Source: Collimonas fungivorans (GTDB taxonomy: Bacteria; Pseudomonadota; Gammaproteobacteria; Burkholderiales; Burkholderiaceae_D). From it: a stretch of 64,000 nucleotides of DNA. Numbering within the stretch: the first letter of the stretch is position 1; each line of letters opens with the position of its first letter. The translations under genes and the position numbers were made by a program. Of the stretch, positions 52,097 to 60,339 are shown in pieces. The notes beneath the pieces are model-generated. The model was not told the DNA's origin. It worked only from the letters and a program-made list of their open reading frames with translations, and did no database searches. Where the stretch lies: NCBI RefSeq assembly GCF_001584145.1, contig NZ_CP013232.1, positions 3,658,001 to 3,722,000 of the forward strand, given 5' to 3'.

Positions 52097-53080
52097 ATGA
52101 GCTACTTCAACTTTCCTGCCAAACCCAGGGAACATACTATCCTGGAATTACGCGAGTTTTCCCGGAAACTGGTGCGTGAGCTAGGTTTCATGCGGCCGTC
52201 ACTGGCGGAGAGCGATCTTGCGCCGTCGGCAGTGCACGCCATCATCGAAATCGGCCTGGTGCCCGGCATCCAGGCGCGCAACCTGGCTGGCGTGCTGCGG
52301 CTGGACAAGTCGAACACCAGCAGGCAGGTGGCGAAACTTGAAGCGCTGGGACTGATAAGGCGCGAGAACGCGGACGACGACGGCCGCTCTTTCATGCTGT
52401 ATCTGACCAATGAGGGCCAGAAACTGCGCAAGAAAATCGACCGTTTTGCCACCGACCAGGTATCCAGCGCATTGCGGCAGCTGACTCGCGCCGACCAGCA
52501 GGCGCTGGTGCGCTCCCTTGCGCTTTACACCGATGCGCTGACGCAGAACAACGCCGGCAAGGCACTGCCGCCGGGCGCATCGATAGACCAGCAGATCCTG
52601 CAAGGCTACCAGCCCGGATGCATAGGCGATATCGCCAGCTTGCATGGGCGCTACTATGCACAGACATCCGGCTTTGGTGTTTTCTTCGAAAGGAGGGTGG
52701 CGACTGAGCTGGCGGCATTTGCCCAGGCCCTGCCTTGCAATGGCAAGGCGCTCTGGCTCTATGTCGAAAACGGCAAGACGCTGGGCTCGATTGCAATAGA
52801 CGGCGACCCCGGCAGCGGCATCGCCCACCTGCGCTGGTTCATCGTCGATGACGCATTGCGCGGATCAGGCGTCGGCCGCCGCCTGCTCTCGCTTGCCATG
52901 GATTTTGTCGATCTCGGCTTCGAGCAGACATATCTGTGGACCTTCAAGGGCCTCGACACCGCGCGCCACCTGTACGAGTCGTCAGGTTTCAAGCTGACCG
53001 ACGAAGCCGAAGGATCACAGTGGGGAAGCGTGGTTGTCGAACAAAAATTCAGCCGCCGCTCCGCAAAAAAACGACGCTGA
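52097..53080 (+). CDS. Fused MarR-type regulator and GNAT acetyltransferase
   Basis: The 327-residue protein starts at the ATG at 52097 behind GAGGGTG; a frame open from 51998 crosses the operators. Residues about 20-150 are a MarR winged helix (AVHAIIEIGLVPGIQARNLAGVLRLDKSNTSRQVAKLEALGLIRRE). Residues about 185-320 are a GNAT domain, with acetyl-CoA loop IVDDALRGSGVGRRLLSLAMDFV and TFKGLDTARHLYESSGF. The fusion is a known type whose substrates are mostly unknown. Its two operators lie just upstream. Confidence 0.9.
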   Translation: MSYFNFPAKPREHTILELREFSRKLVRELGFMRPSLAESDLAPSAVHAIIEIGLVPGIQARNLAGVLRLDKSNTSRQVAKLEALGLIRRENADDDGRSFMLYLTNEGQKLRKKIDRFATDQVSSALRQLTRADQQALVRSLALYTDALTQNNAGKALPPGASIDQQILQGYQPGCIGDIASLHGRYYAQTSGFGVFFERRVATELAAFAQALPCNGKALWLYVENGKTLGSIAIDGDPGSGIAHLRWFIVDDALRGSGVGRRLLSLAMDFVDLGFEQTYLWTFKGLDTARHLYESSGFKLTDEAEGSQWGSVVVEQKFSRRSAKKRR

Positions 53081-53110
53081 CATGCCAGGCGGGCCGAGGC
53101 GGCAACATCT

Positions 53111-53905
53111 TCAGAACGCCCACACCGGCTGGCGCTTTCCCAGGAAGGCGTCGATCCCCTCGCTTGCATCTTGCTCCATCATGTTGCGCGCCATGACCTC
53201 GCTGGCGTATTCGTAGGCGTCGTCCAAGGCCATCTGCCGCTGGCGGTAGAACATCGATTTACCGCAGCGCACCGCCGCCGGGCTTTTTGCCACGATTTCC
53301 CCCACCTTGCGGTCTATCGCAGCGTCCAGTTCGTCTTCAGCTACGGCTTCATTGATCAGCCCCCATTCAGCCGCCGTGGCGGCGTCGATGAAGCGTCCGG
53401 TGACCAGCATGTCGAATGCGCGCTTTGGTGAAATATTGCGCGACAGGGCGACCGCCGGCGTCGAACAGAACAAGCCGACATTGATGCCGGAGACGGCAAA
53501 CCGTGCAGTTTCCGAGGCGATCGCCAGGTCGCAGCTGGCGACCAGCTGGCAGCCGGCGGCAGTGGCGACGCCATGCACCCGCGCGATCACCGGCACCGGC
53601 AAGGCCTGGATGCTTTGCATCAGCCGGCTGCAGCGAAGAAACAGCTGCCGGTAGTAATCCAGCTGCGGATGACTGCGCATTTCCCGCAAATCGTGCCCGG
53701 CACAAAAGGCTTTGCCGGCGCCGGCCAGGATTACGCAGCGGATGGCGGGATCGGCGGCGATGACATCGATCTCGTGTTGCAAGGCGTCGAGCAGCGCCTC
53801 GGACAAGGCATTGAATTGCAGCGGCCGCTGCATCCGCAGCGTCGCCACGCCGTTGCTGTTTTCCCTCAGCAGCATGGGTTCCGCCAAAAGGTTAACTTGA
53901 TCCAT
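53111..53905 (-). CDS. Enoyl-CoA hydratase/isomerase family protein
   Basis: The 264-residue protein starts at the ATG at 53905, six bases behind GGGAG; another ATG lies one codon earlier and a longer frame reaches 53956. Crotonase features are present: LNAL-like FNALSEALLDAL, the oxyanion AGAGKAFCAGHDLREM, and HGVATAAGCQLVASCDLAIAS. The residues that act as acid or base in hydratases are not clearly conserved (GLFCSTPAVALSRN replaces the usual Glu-rich segment), so an ECHDC3-type role is possible. The reaction is not certain. Confidence 0.86.
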   Translation of the reverse strand: MDQVNLLAEPMLLRENSNGVATLRMQRPLQFNALSEALLDALQHEIDVIAADPAIRCVILAGAGKAFCAGHDLREMRSHPQLDYYRQLFLRCSRLMQSIQALPVPVIARVHGVATAAGCQLVASCDLAIASETARFAVSGINVGLFCSTPAVALSRNISPKRAFDMLVTGRFIDAATAAEWGLINEAVAEDELDAAIDRKVGEIVAKSPAAVRCGKSMFYRQRQMALDDAYEYASEVMARNMMEQDASEGIDAFLGKRQPVWAF

Positions 53906-53979
53906 CATATGCTCCCGAGCCGAATGGTTGATCCGATCTGTCATGCGCCGGATCATTTTACCGCGCCAATCGATTGCCT

Positions 53980-54939
53980 CTATTGAATTGACGCCTGATC
54001 TCGCTGTTCGATTTGTTTGACGTGGTGCGACGTCTGCGGCTTGATGAACAAGGCAACCACCGATGGATGTTTTTCCAGCACGCGCTTTTCCAGTTCAATC
54101 ACACAAGCTTCTATGTCCGGCGAGCGGAATTCATCCGTGAATTCCAGGCTGAGCGCAGCCAATATCTGCTGCGGCGCCAGATGCACTGTGACGAGGTGAT
54201 GGGCGTGCACCACGCCATCGACATCTCCGGCTATGCGCAAGATCGAATCAAGCGTACTTTGATGTGCGCTTTCGCCGATCAGCAGGCCTTTGGTTTCACG
54301 CGCCAGTATCAGTGCAGTTGCCGCCAGCACAAGGCCGATCAGTATCGACGCGATGCCGTCCAGCACCGGCAGTTTTAGCGTGACCGAACAATACACGCCG
54401 GCAAAAGCGATCAGCAAGCCGACCAGGGCGGCGCTATCCTCCAGCAGCACGATGAAAGAAGGCGGATCCTTGCTGCGCCGGACCGCCGGCAACAAGCCTA
54501 TGCCGGGCCTGCCTTGTTTAAATTTGCGCAGCGTGAACCACCATGAACTGCCTTCGAACAGGGCCGATAACGCTAGCACTGCATAATTGACATGTACGTC
54601 CTGGATCGCTTGCGGTTGCGGCACATGCGTGACGCCTTCGTAGATGGATACCCCGGCCCCCAGGGTGAAAATCAGAAGTGCGACCACGAAGCTCCAGAAA
54701 TATATCTCGCGGCCATGGCCAAGCGGATGATCGCGGTCAGGCCCGCCGGCGCTGCGGCGCATGCCATACAGCAGCAGGATTTCATTGCCTGTGTCGACCA
54801 GCGAATGAATGCCTTCGCTCAGCATGGCGGAACTGCCGGTCCAGGCAGCGGCCACGAATTTGGTGACGGCGACCAGCAAGTTGCCGGCAAGCGCAACATA
54901 GATGATCGTGCGCGATGAATTTCCTGAGGGAACAGCCAT
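53980..54939 (-). CDS. Cation diffusion facilitator (CDF) transporter
   Basis: The 319-residue protein has about six membrane helices: IIYVALAGNLLVAVTKFVAAAWTGSSAMLSEGIHSLVDTGNEILLL holds the first metal site (HSLVD), and FIVLLEDSAALVGLLIAFAGVY the second (Asp in EDSAA). A C-terminal cytoplasmic domain follows (DFRSPDIEACVIELEKRVLEKHP-like). The site residues match CDF proteins that export divalent metals such as Zn, Fe or Mn with proton exchange. The metal is not predictable. Confidence 0.9.
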   Translation of the reverse strand: MAVPSGNSSRTIIYVALAGNLLVAVTKFVAAAWTGSSAMLSEGIHSLVDTGNEILLLYGMRRSAGGPDRDHPLGHGREIYFWSFVVALLIFTLGAGVSIYEGVTHVPQPQAIQDVHVNYAVLALSALFEGSSWWFTLRKFKQGRPGIGLLPAVRRSKDPPSFIVLLEDSAALVGLLIAFAGVYCSVTLKLPVLDGIASILIGLVLAATALILARETKGLLIGESAHQSTLDSILRIAGDVDGVVHAHHLVTVHLAPQQILAALSLEFTDEFRSPDIEACVIELEKRVLEKHPSVVALFIKPQTSHHVKQIEQRDQASIQ

Positions 54940-55181
54940 GATATTTCAAGAAAATGCGTTCAATAAAATGCGTCCAAAAAAATGCGAGCGCTGGACCGGA
55001 TGATATTCAAGCAACAAAACCTGGCTCCAATGCTGTTTCCACCGGAAGATGAAAATACGATATCGGACGATCTCGCCGCGGTCTGTACGCTGAGTAACAA
55101 AAAGACCGGGCAAAGACACGCGGCCATTTTCCAGATAAAGTAGTTCGGGCGTTTCCCCACTTTTACCTAACGGAGATCGTC

Positions 55182-55733
55182 ATGAGTCAATACAAGATCG
55201 CAGTAGTCGTCGGCAGCCTTCGCCGCGATTCATTCAACCGCAAGCTGGCCAGCGCCATCGCCAGGCTGGCGCCGTCGGACTTCGTATTCGAGCAGTTGCA
55301 GATCGATGACCTGCCCCACTACAACCAGGATGACGACGGCAACCAGGCGGCGCCGGTCAAGCGGCTCAAGGCCGCCGTCAGCGGCGCCCAGGGGCTGCTG
55401 TTCGTGACGGCCGAATATAACCGCTCGATTCCCGGCGTATTGAAGAATGCGATCGACCAGGCCTCCCGCCCCTATGGCCAGAGCGCCTGGAAAGGCAAAC
55501 CCGCCGGCATCTTGGGAGTATCGGTCGGCGCCGTCGGCACAGCGCTGGCGCAACAGCATTTGCGCAACGTCCTGGCCTACCTGGATGCGCCGACGCTGGG
55601 TCAGCCAGAGGCCTTCATCCAGGCCAAGGATGGCTTGTTCGATGACGCTGGCAATATCGGCGAGGACAGCAAGAAATTCCTCCAGGCCTGGATGGACAGT
55701 TATGTCGCCTGGGTAAAAAAACACAACGCCTGA
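55182..55733 (+). CDS. NADPH-dependent FMN reductase (ChrR/YieF type)
   Basis: The 183-residue flavodoxin-like protein starts behind GGAG. It has the phosphate loop VVGSLRRDSFNRKLA near the N-terminus and the family segment FVTAEYNRSIPGVLKNAIDQASRPYG. These enzymes reduce quinones, chromate or azo compounds with NAD(P)H and protect against oxidants. The gene stands alone between the CDF gene and the small basic protein. The physiological substrate is open. Confidence 0.92.
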   Translation: MSQYKIAVVVGSLRRDSFNRKLASAIARLAPSDFVFEQLQIDDLPHYNQDDDGNQAAPVKRLKAAVSGAQGLLFVTAEYNRSIPGVLKNAIDQASRPYGQSAWKGKPAGILGVSVGAVGTALAQQHLRNVLAYLDAPTLGQPEAFIQAKDGLFDDAGNIGEDSKKFLQAWMDSYVAWVKKHNA

Positions 55734-55747
55734 GGAACCGCTGCCGC

Positions 55748-56092
55748 TCAACCCTGGCTTGCGCGGCGGGCGCCCAGCGCATGCTCCAGCTGCGCCTTGT
55801 TCATCTTGGAACGTCCCTTCACGCCGCGCTGCCTGGCCTCGTTATAAAGTTGCGCGAAAGTGCGGCCGCCGGCGCCGCGGTGCGAGCGCAGGCCACCGCG
55901 CCGGCCGGCCGAGATATCTTTCAGCGACGAACTGCTGGCCTGTTCCGCCTCGCCATGCTGCGCCCTTTCCTTGTTGACGGTGCGGGCGGCGATTTCTTCC
56001 GCGAGCTGTTTGCGTTTGCCGTGCTTGACCAGGCTTTCCTTGATATGCGCGTACTGGCGTTCGCGCTTCTTGCTCCATGCATTTACCGGCAT
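55748..56092 (-). CDS. Small basic 'plasmid stabilization'-type protein
   Basis: The 114-residue protein starts at the ATG at 56092 behind AGGAA. It is highly basic and hydrophilic: KKRERQYAHIKESLVKHGKRKQLAEEIAARTVNKERAQHGE, a pattern shared with short proteins often labelled plasmid stabilization proteins. Its C-terminus has TFAQLYNEARQRGVKGRSKMNKAQLEHAL, which looks like a Rho-N/SAP-type helix-extended-loop-helix for nucleic acid binding. No toxin partner is present. It is convergent with the FMN reductase gene. The function is not known. Confidence 0.75.
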   Translation of the reverse strand: MPVNAWSKKRERQYAHIKESLVKHGKRKQLAEEIAARTVNKERAQHGEAEQASSSSLKDISAGRRGGLRSHRGAGGRTFAQLYNEARQRGVKGRSKMNKAQLEHALGARRASQG

Positions 56093-56303
56093 GACAATTC
56101 CTTTCAAAAAAACAAATTGAATGATTTGCCCCGGCGGCGATGGCGACACGCTGCCAGGATCCGATGCCCGATAAGTCAAGTTATAAAACGTATCGGGCCG
56201 CGGATCGGTGCGTTATTCAACATTGCATCGAATCTTTTCTGCAGTGATGGCAAAACAAAGGAGCTTGCTTCCCCTGCCCGCTTTGTTGGCCAGCGTACAG
56301 ATC

Positions 56304-57746
56304 ATGCCGCGCAGGTTCCCCATACTGGCAGCTCCGGCGTGGCTGCCGGCCTGCGCAGTCATTCAGAATCAACAACGTTTTGCCGTAGCGCGAGGAGGTA
56401 TTGCCATCGATCAATCAATCATCTGGTACCTGATCGTCGGCGCCTTGCTGTTGTCCATGGGCTTGATGGCTTCCTTGCTGGATCGCCTGCCCATCAGCCC
56501 GGCCATGTTTTACCTGCCTGTCGGTTACATCCTCGGGCCTGCGGTGAGCGGCCTGATCAATGTCGCGCCGGCCCAGCACGCCGAATTGCTGACGACGCTA
56601 GCCAAGCTGGCGCTGTTGCTGTCGCTGTTTACTGTCGGCTTGAAACTGCGCCTGCCGTTTCGCGACCACATCTGGCACCTGCCGCTGCGGCTGGGTGTGC
56701 TGGCGATGCTGGTCACGATTCCCTTGGTGACGCTGGCCGGCCTGTTCATCTTCAATTTGCCGCTGGGCGCGGCAATCCTGCTGGGCGGCATCCTGGCGCC
56801 GACCGACCCGGTGCTGGCCTCCGACGTCCAGATCAAGCACGTCAGCGACCGCGACCGCATCCGCTACAGCCTGACCGGAGAAGGCGGCCTGAACGACGGC
56901 ACCGCCTTTCCCTTCGTCATGCTTGGCTTGTCCCTGCTCGGCGTGCCCGCGGCTGCCGCTTACACCAACGATTACGCGCTGCTGCATATCGCCTGGGGCG
57001 TGGCCGCGGGACTGGTCGGCGGCTGGTTTCTCGGCTGGCTGCTGGGACGCCTGGTAGTCGGCTTGCGGCGGCAGTTCCGGCTGGCGCTGGGAATGGAGGA
57101 ATTCCTTGGCATCGGCCTGATCGCGCTGGCCTATGGCGCAACTGAGTTAGTACATGGCATCGGCTTCCTGGCAGTGTTCGCCGCCGGCCTGGCGATGCGG
57201 CGCATCGAGTCGACCAATAGCGGCCAGCAAGGAGTGGATCCCGATCAGTCCCCGACCGTGGCGCATATCCCCCAGGCGAGCGATAAAGAAGAAGTGGCGA
57301 CCCATCCGGCCAAGGCCTCTGCCTACATGACGGAAACGGTGCTCGGCTTTAACATGCAACTGGAGCAGTTTGCCGAATTCCTGATGGTGACCCTGACCGG
57401 CATCCTGCTGTCGCATATCGGCTTTTCCGCGGCTGGTGCGCTGCTTGCCTTGCTATTGTTTTTTGTGATCCGGCCGCTTTCGGTTGCACTGGCCCTGACA
57501 GGCGCCGACGTCACGCCTTTGCAGCGGCGCCTGATGGCGTGGTTTGGCATCAAGGGCATAGGCTCCCTGTATTACCTGGTGTTCGCGCTGCAATACCGCT
57601 GGACCGCGCCCGACGGCTACCGCTCTGCTGCGCTGGCGCCGCACATCAGCTCGATGGTGCTGACAGTGGTGGCGATGTCGATCGTCATGCACGGCATTTC
57701 GTCGACACCGCTGATGGACATGTACCAGCGCCGCCGCCGGCGCTGA
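56304..57746 (+). CDS. Cation:proton antiporter (CPA1/NhaP family)
   Basis: The protein has about 12 hydrophobic segments. Transport-site features of CPA antiporters are seen: GGILAPTDPVLASDVQ, LTGEGGLNDGTAFPF and HGIGFLAVFAAGLAMRR. It exchanges Na+ or K+ for protons. Start choice is unclear. The best ribosome site, AGGAGG (56393-56398), is followed by in-frame ATT (56400) and ATC (56406) but no ATG, GTG or TTG at proper distance. The nearest upstream in-frame ATG, 56304, is used here (480 residues); it has no clear site of its own. Further ATGs lie at 56247 and 56208. The stop is 1 bp from the convergent LLM gene. Confidence 0.88.
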   Translation: MPRRFPILAAPAWLPACAVIQNQQRFAVARGGIAIDQSIIWYLIVGALLLSMGLMASLLDRLPISPAMFYLPVGYILGPAVSGLINVAPAQHAELLTTLAKLALLLSLFTVGLKLRLPFRDHIWHLPLRLGVLAMLVTIPLVTLAGLFIFNLPLGAAILLGGILAPTDPVLASDVQIKHVSDRDRIRYSLTGEGGLNDGTAFPFVMLGLSLLGVPAAAAYTNDYALLHIAWGVAAGLVGGWFLGWLLGRLVVGLRRQFRLALGMEEFLGIGLIALAYGATELVHGIGFLAVFAAGLAMRRIESTNSGQQGVDPDQSPTVAHIPQASDKEEVATHPAKASAYMTETVLGFNMQLEQFAEFLMVTLTGILLSHIGFSAAGALLALLLFFVIRPLSVALALTGADVTPLQRRLMAWFGIKGIGSLYYLVFALQYRWTAPDGYRSAALAPHISSMVLTVVAMSIVMHGISSTPLMDMYQRRRRR

Positions 57747-57747
57747 A

Positions 57748-59121
57748 TCAGGCCCGACCGGCCTGGCGGTAGCTTGCCGCAGGATGCCTGGCGGGCAAGG
57801 TGGGTTGGCCGGCCTCGAACAGTTTCTCGCGCAGCGTGCCGTCTTCATACTCCAGCTTGTAAGAACCGCGCGCCTGCAACTCGGGGATCACCAGGTTGAC
57901 GAAATCTTCAAAACTCTCCGGCGCCACCGTGCGCGTCAGGTTGAAACCGTCGATATCCGTGTCCCTTACCCACGCCTCCAACTGGTCCGCCACCTGCTGC
58001 GGCGAACCGACGATGGTCACATAACGGCCGCCCAACGCCAGCTGGTCGAGCAGCTTGCGTACTGTCCAGCCGGCGTCCGCCGCCGTCACCGCCTTGGCGG
58101 AAGACTGGATCGCGTTGCTGCTGGCCGGCTTGATGGCTTCGTCGATGCCATAAGCCGAAAAATCAAAACCGGTGCCGCTGGCAAAATGCGCCAGGCCCGC
58201 CTCCGGGTTGGCATGGCGGCAGTATTCGGCATATTTCTCGCGCGCCTCGGCCGCGGTCGGCGCCACGATCACGGAGATGCCCATGAAGATTTTCAGGTCT
58301 TCCCGCCGGCGGCCCGCCAGCTGCGCCTGGTCGCGCAAATCGCTGACCAGCTTGCGCGCGGCTTCCGGCTTCTGGCTGGAGATGAATACGCATTCGGCAT
58401 GGGCCGCCGCGAACTGCTGGCCGCGGTCGGAAGCGCCGGCCTGGTATAGCACCGGCGTACGCTGCGGCGACGGCTCGCTCAGGTGATAGCCGTCCACCTG
58501 GTAGTATTCTCCGCGATGACTGATGCGGTGCACCTTGGCAGGATCGGCATATACCCTGCGCTGGCGGTCGCGCAATACGGCGCCGTCTTCCCAGCTGCCT
58601 TCCCACAATTTGTACAGCACCTGCATGAATTCTTCGGCGCGCTCGTAACGCGCATCGTGTTCCGGCTGTTGGCTCAGGCCCATGGCGCGCGCTGCGCTGT
58701 CCAGGTAGCCAGTGACGATATTCCAGCCTATCCTGCCGCGCGTCAGGTGATCCAGGGTCGACATGCGGCGCGCGAACAGGTACGGCGCTTCGTAGGTCAG
58801 GTTGACGGTGACGCCGAAACCAAGATTCTTGGTCACCGCGGCCATCGCCGATACCAGCAGCAGCGGATCGTTGACCGGCAGCTGTATCGATTCGCGCAAG
58901 GTGAGGTCGGCCGAGCCTTGATAGACATCGTAGACGCCGACGATGTCGGCCAGGAACAGGCCGTCGAACTTGCCGCGCTCCAGCAGCCTGGCTTGTTCAG
59001 TCCAGTATTCGATGCTGGTGTAGTCGCTGGAGCGGTCGCGCGGGTGGGTCCACAGGCCATGGTTGATATGCCCTACGCAGTTCATGTTGAACGCATTAAG
59101 GCGGATTTGTTTCTTCGGCAT
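57748..59121 (-). CDS. LLM-class flavin-dependent monooxygenase (NtaA/SnaA/DszA family)
   Basis: The 457-residue TIM-barrel enzyme starts MPKKQIRLNAFNMN, with WTEQARLLERGKFDGLFLADIVGVYDVY and RGRIGWNIVTGYLDSAARAMGL, which are signature features of the NtaA/SnaA/DszA group. It uses FMNH2 from a separate reductase to cleave C-S or C-N bonds. It begins 2 bp after two SfnB-type genes in the same direction, which suggests use of organic sulfur, for example alkyl sulfones or dibenzothiophene-like compounds. No reductase gene lies in the operon. Confidence 0.9.
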   Translation of the reverse strand: MPKKQIRLNAFNMNCVGHINHGLWTHPRDRSSDYTSIEYWTEQARLLERGKFDGLFLADIVGVYDVYQGSADLTLRESIQLPVNDPLLLVSAMAAVTKNLGFGVTVNLTYEAPYLFARRMSTLDHLTRGRIGWNIVTGYLDSAARAMGLSQQPEHDARYERAEEFMQVLYKLWEGSWEDGAVLRDRQRRVYADPAKVHRISHRGEYYQVDGYHLSEPSPQRTPVLYQAGASDRGQQFAAAHAECVFISSQKPEAARKLVSDLRDQAQLAGRRREDLKIFMGISVIVAPTAAEAREKYAEYCRHANPEAGLAHFASGTGFDFSAYGIDEAIKPASSNAIQSSAKAVTAADAGWTVRKLLDQLALGGRYVTIVGSPQQVADQLEAWVRDTDIDGFNLTRTVAPESFEDFVNLVIPELQARGSYKLEYEDGTLREKLFEAGQPTLPARHPAASYRQAGRA

Positions 59122-59123
59122 GT

Positions 59124-60335
59124 TCAGATGGCGCCGTGGCGCGGCGGATTTTTATTGTTCAGGTAATAGTTGCCGACAGCATGATATTTCCAGCGCACCG
59201 GATCGTGCAGCGTGTGGGTGCGTGCGTTGCGCCAGTGACGGTCAAGGTTGTGCTCGGACAAGGTGGCCTGGGTGCCGGCCAGCTCGAACAGCTTGCTGCC
59301 GGCCGCCAGCGATATTTCAGTCGTCAGCACGCGCGCCTCGGCCACCGCGATTGAAGCGGCGGCAACGCTGTCAACGTCCGGCTCCGCTGCAGCACGGTCC
59401 ACCGCTTCGCCGGCCAGTTCAAGCAACGCTTCGGCGCCGGCCAGGCGCACCGCCAGGTCACCAAATTCACGCACGGTCAACGGATCGTCTATCGCACGCT
59501 CGACCTTGCTGTCGATCCAGGCGCGTGAGCGGCTACGCACGAATACCGCCGCATCGTGCAGCGCAGCGCGGGCGATGCCGACATCGATTGCCGCATGCAG
59601 CAATTGCGCCACCGGCCCCAGCGACGTCGGACGCTCGAAAGCGCTCTGGAACGGCAGCACCTCGTCCGCCTCGACCCGCACATTGTCCAGCACCACCGAA
59701 CCGCTGCCGGTAGTGCGCTGGCCGAAACCGGACCAATCGTCGATCACGTTGACGCCGGCCGCATCGCGTTTGACGATCGCCAGCTGCTGCACGCCATCGT
59801 CGCCGATCACCGACACCGGGATCCGATGCGCATACAGCGCGCCGGTCGCATAAAATTTGCGGCCGTTGATGCGGAAACCATCGCCCTCCTTGCTCAGGCG
59901 AGTGCGCCGTTCCTGCGAAGTGCGGGTGCCGAGTTCCGCCAGCGCATTGCCGAAACGTTCGCCGGCCAGGATCCGTTCGAAATAAAAACGCTTTTGCGTT
60001 TCACTGCCGTTGACGCGCAGGATCTCGACTGCATAAAAATGATTCTGCGGAATCTGCCCCAGCGAACCGTCGGCTGCGGCAATGGTGGCGATCACTTCAG
60101 CCAGCGTGGCAAACGAGACCCCGGCCCCGCCATAAGCGCGCGGCACGGAAATCCCCCACAGGCCCGAACGGGAAAACTGTTCCAGCTCATTCAGCGGCAG
60201 CTGCCGTTCGCGATCGCGCAGGCTGGCTTCCTTGCTGAACGAAGCTGCCAGCGCGCGTGCCGCGGCCAACGCCTGGATATCGTCGAGGATGCGCACCACC
60301 GGACCTTCGGCGGCCTTGATAGGGCTAGTAGTCAT
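59124..60335 (-). CDS. SfnB-family acyl-CoA-dehydrogenase-like sulfur acquisition oxidoreductase, copy 2
   Basis: The 403-residue protein starts at the ATG at 60335, just after the stop of copy 1; the longer frame to 60368 overlaps that gene. The acyl-CoA dehydrogenase fold is seen in GLWGISVPRAYGGAGVSFATLAEVIATIAAADGSLGQIPQNHF, RINGRKFYATGALYAHRIPV and LAGTQATLSEHNLDRHWRNARTHTLHDPVRWK. The last segment is typical of DszC/SfnB-type flavoenzymes, which work as FMN-dependent oxygenases or related enzymes in sulfur acquisition. It is about half identical to the preceding gene by eye, which suggests tandem duplication. Confidence 0.88.
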   Translation of the reverse strand: MTTSPIKAAEGPVVRILDDIQALAAARALAASFSKEASLRDRERQLPLNELEQFSRSGLWGISVPRAYGGAGVSFATLAEVIATIAAADGSLGQIPQNHFYAVEILRVNGSETQKRFYFERILAGERFGNALAELGTRTSQERRTRLSKEGDGFRINGRKFYATGALYAHRIPVSVIGDDGVQQLAIVKRDAAGVNVIDDWSGFGQRTTGSGSVVLDNVRVEADEVLPFQSAFERPTSLGPVAQLLHAAIDVGIARAALHDAAVFVRSRSRAWIDSKVERAIDDPLTVREFGDLAVRLAGAEALLELAGEAVDRAAAEPDVDSVAAASIAVAEARVLTTEISLAAGSKLFELAGTQATLSEHNLDRHWRNARTHTLHDPVRWKYHAVGNYYLNNKNPPRHGAI

Positions 60336-60339
60336 GATT

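Noticed and set aside
54960..55160. 66-codon minus-strand frame upstream of the CDF gene
   Set aside because: It has a hydrophobic start but no ribosome site and no recognised family; it lies in the promoter region of the FMN reductase gene.
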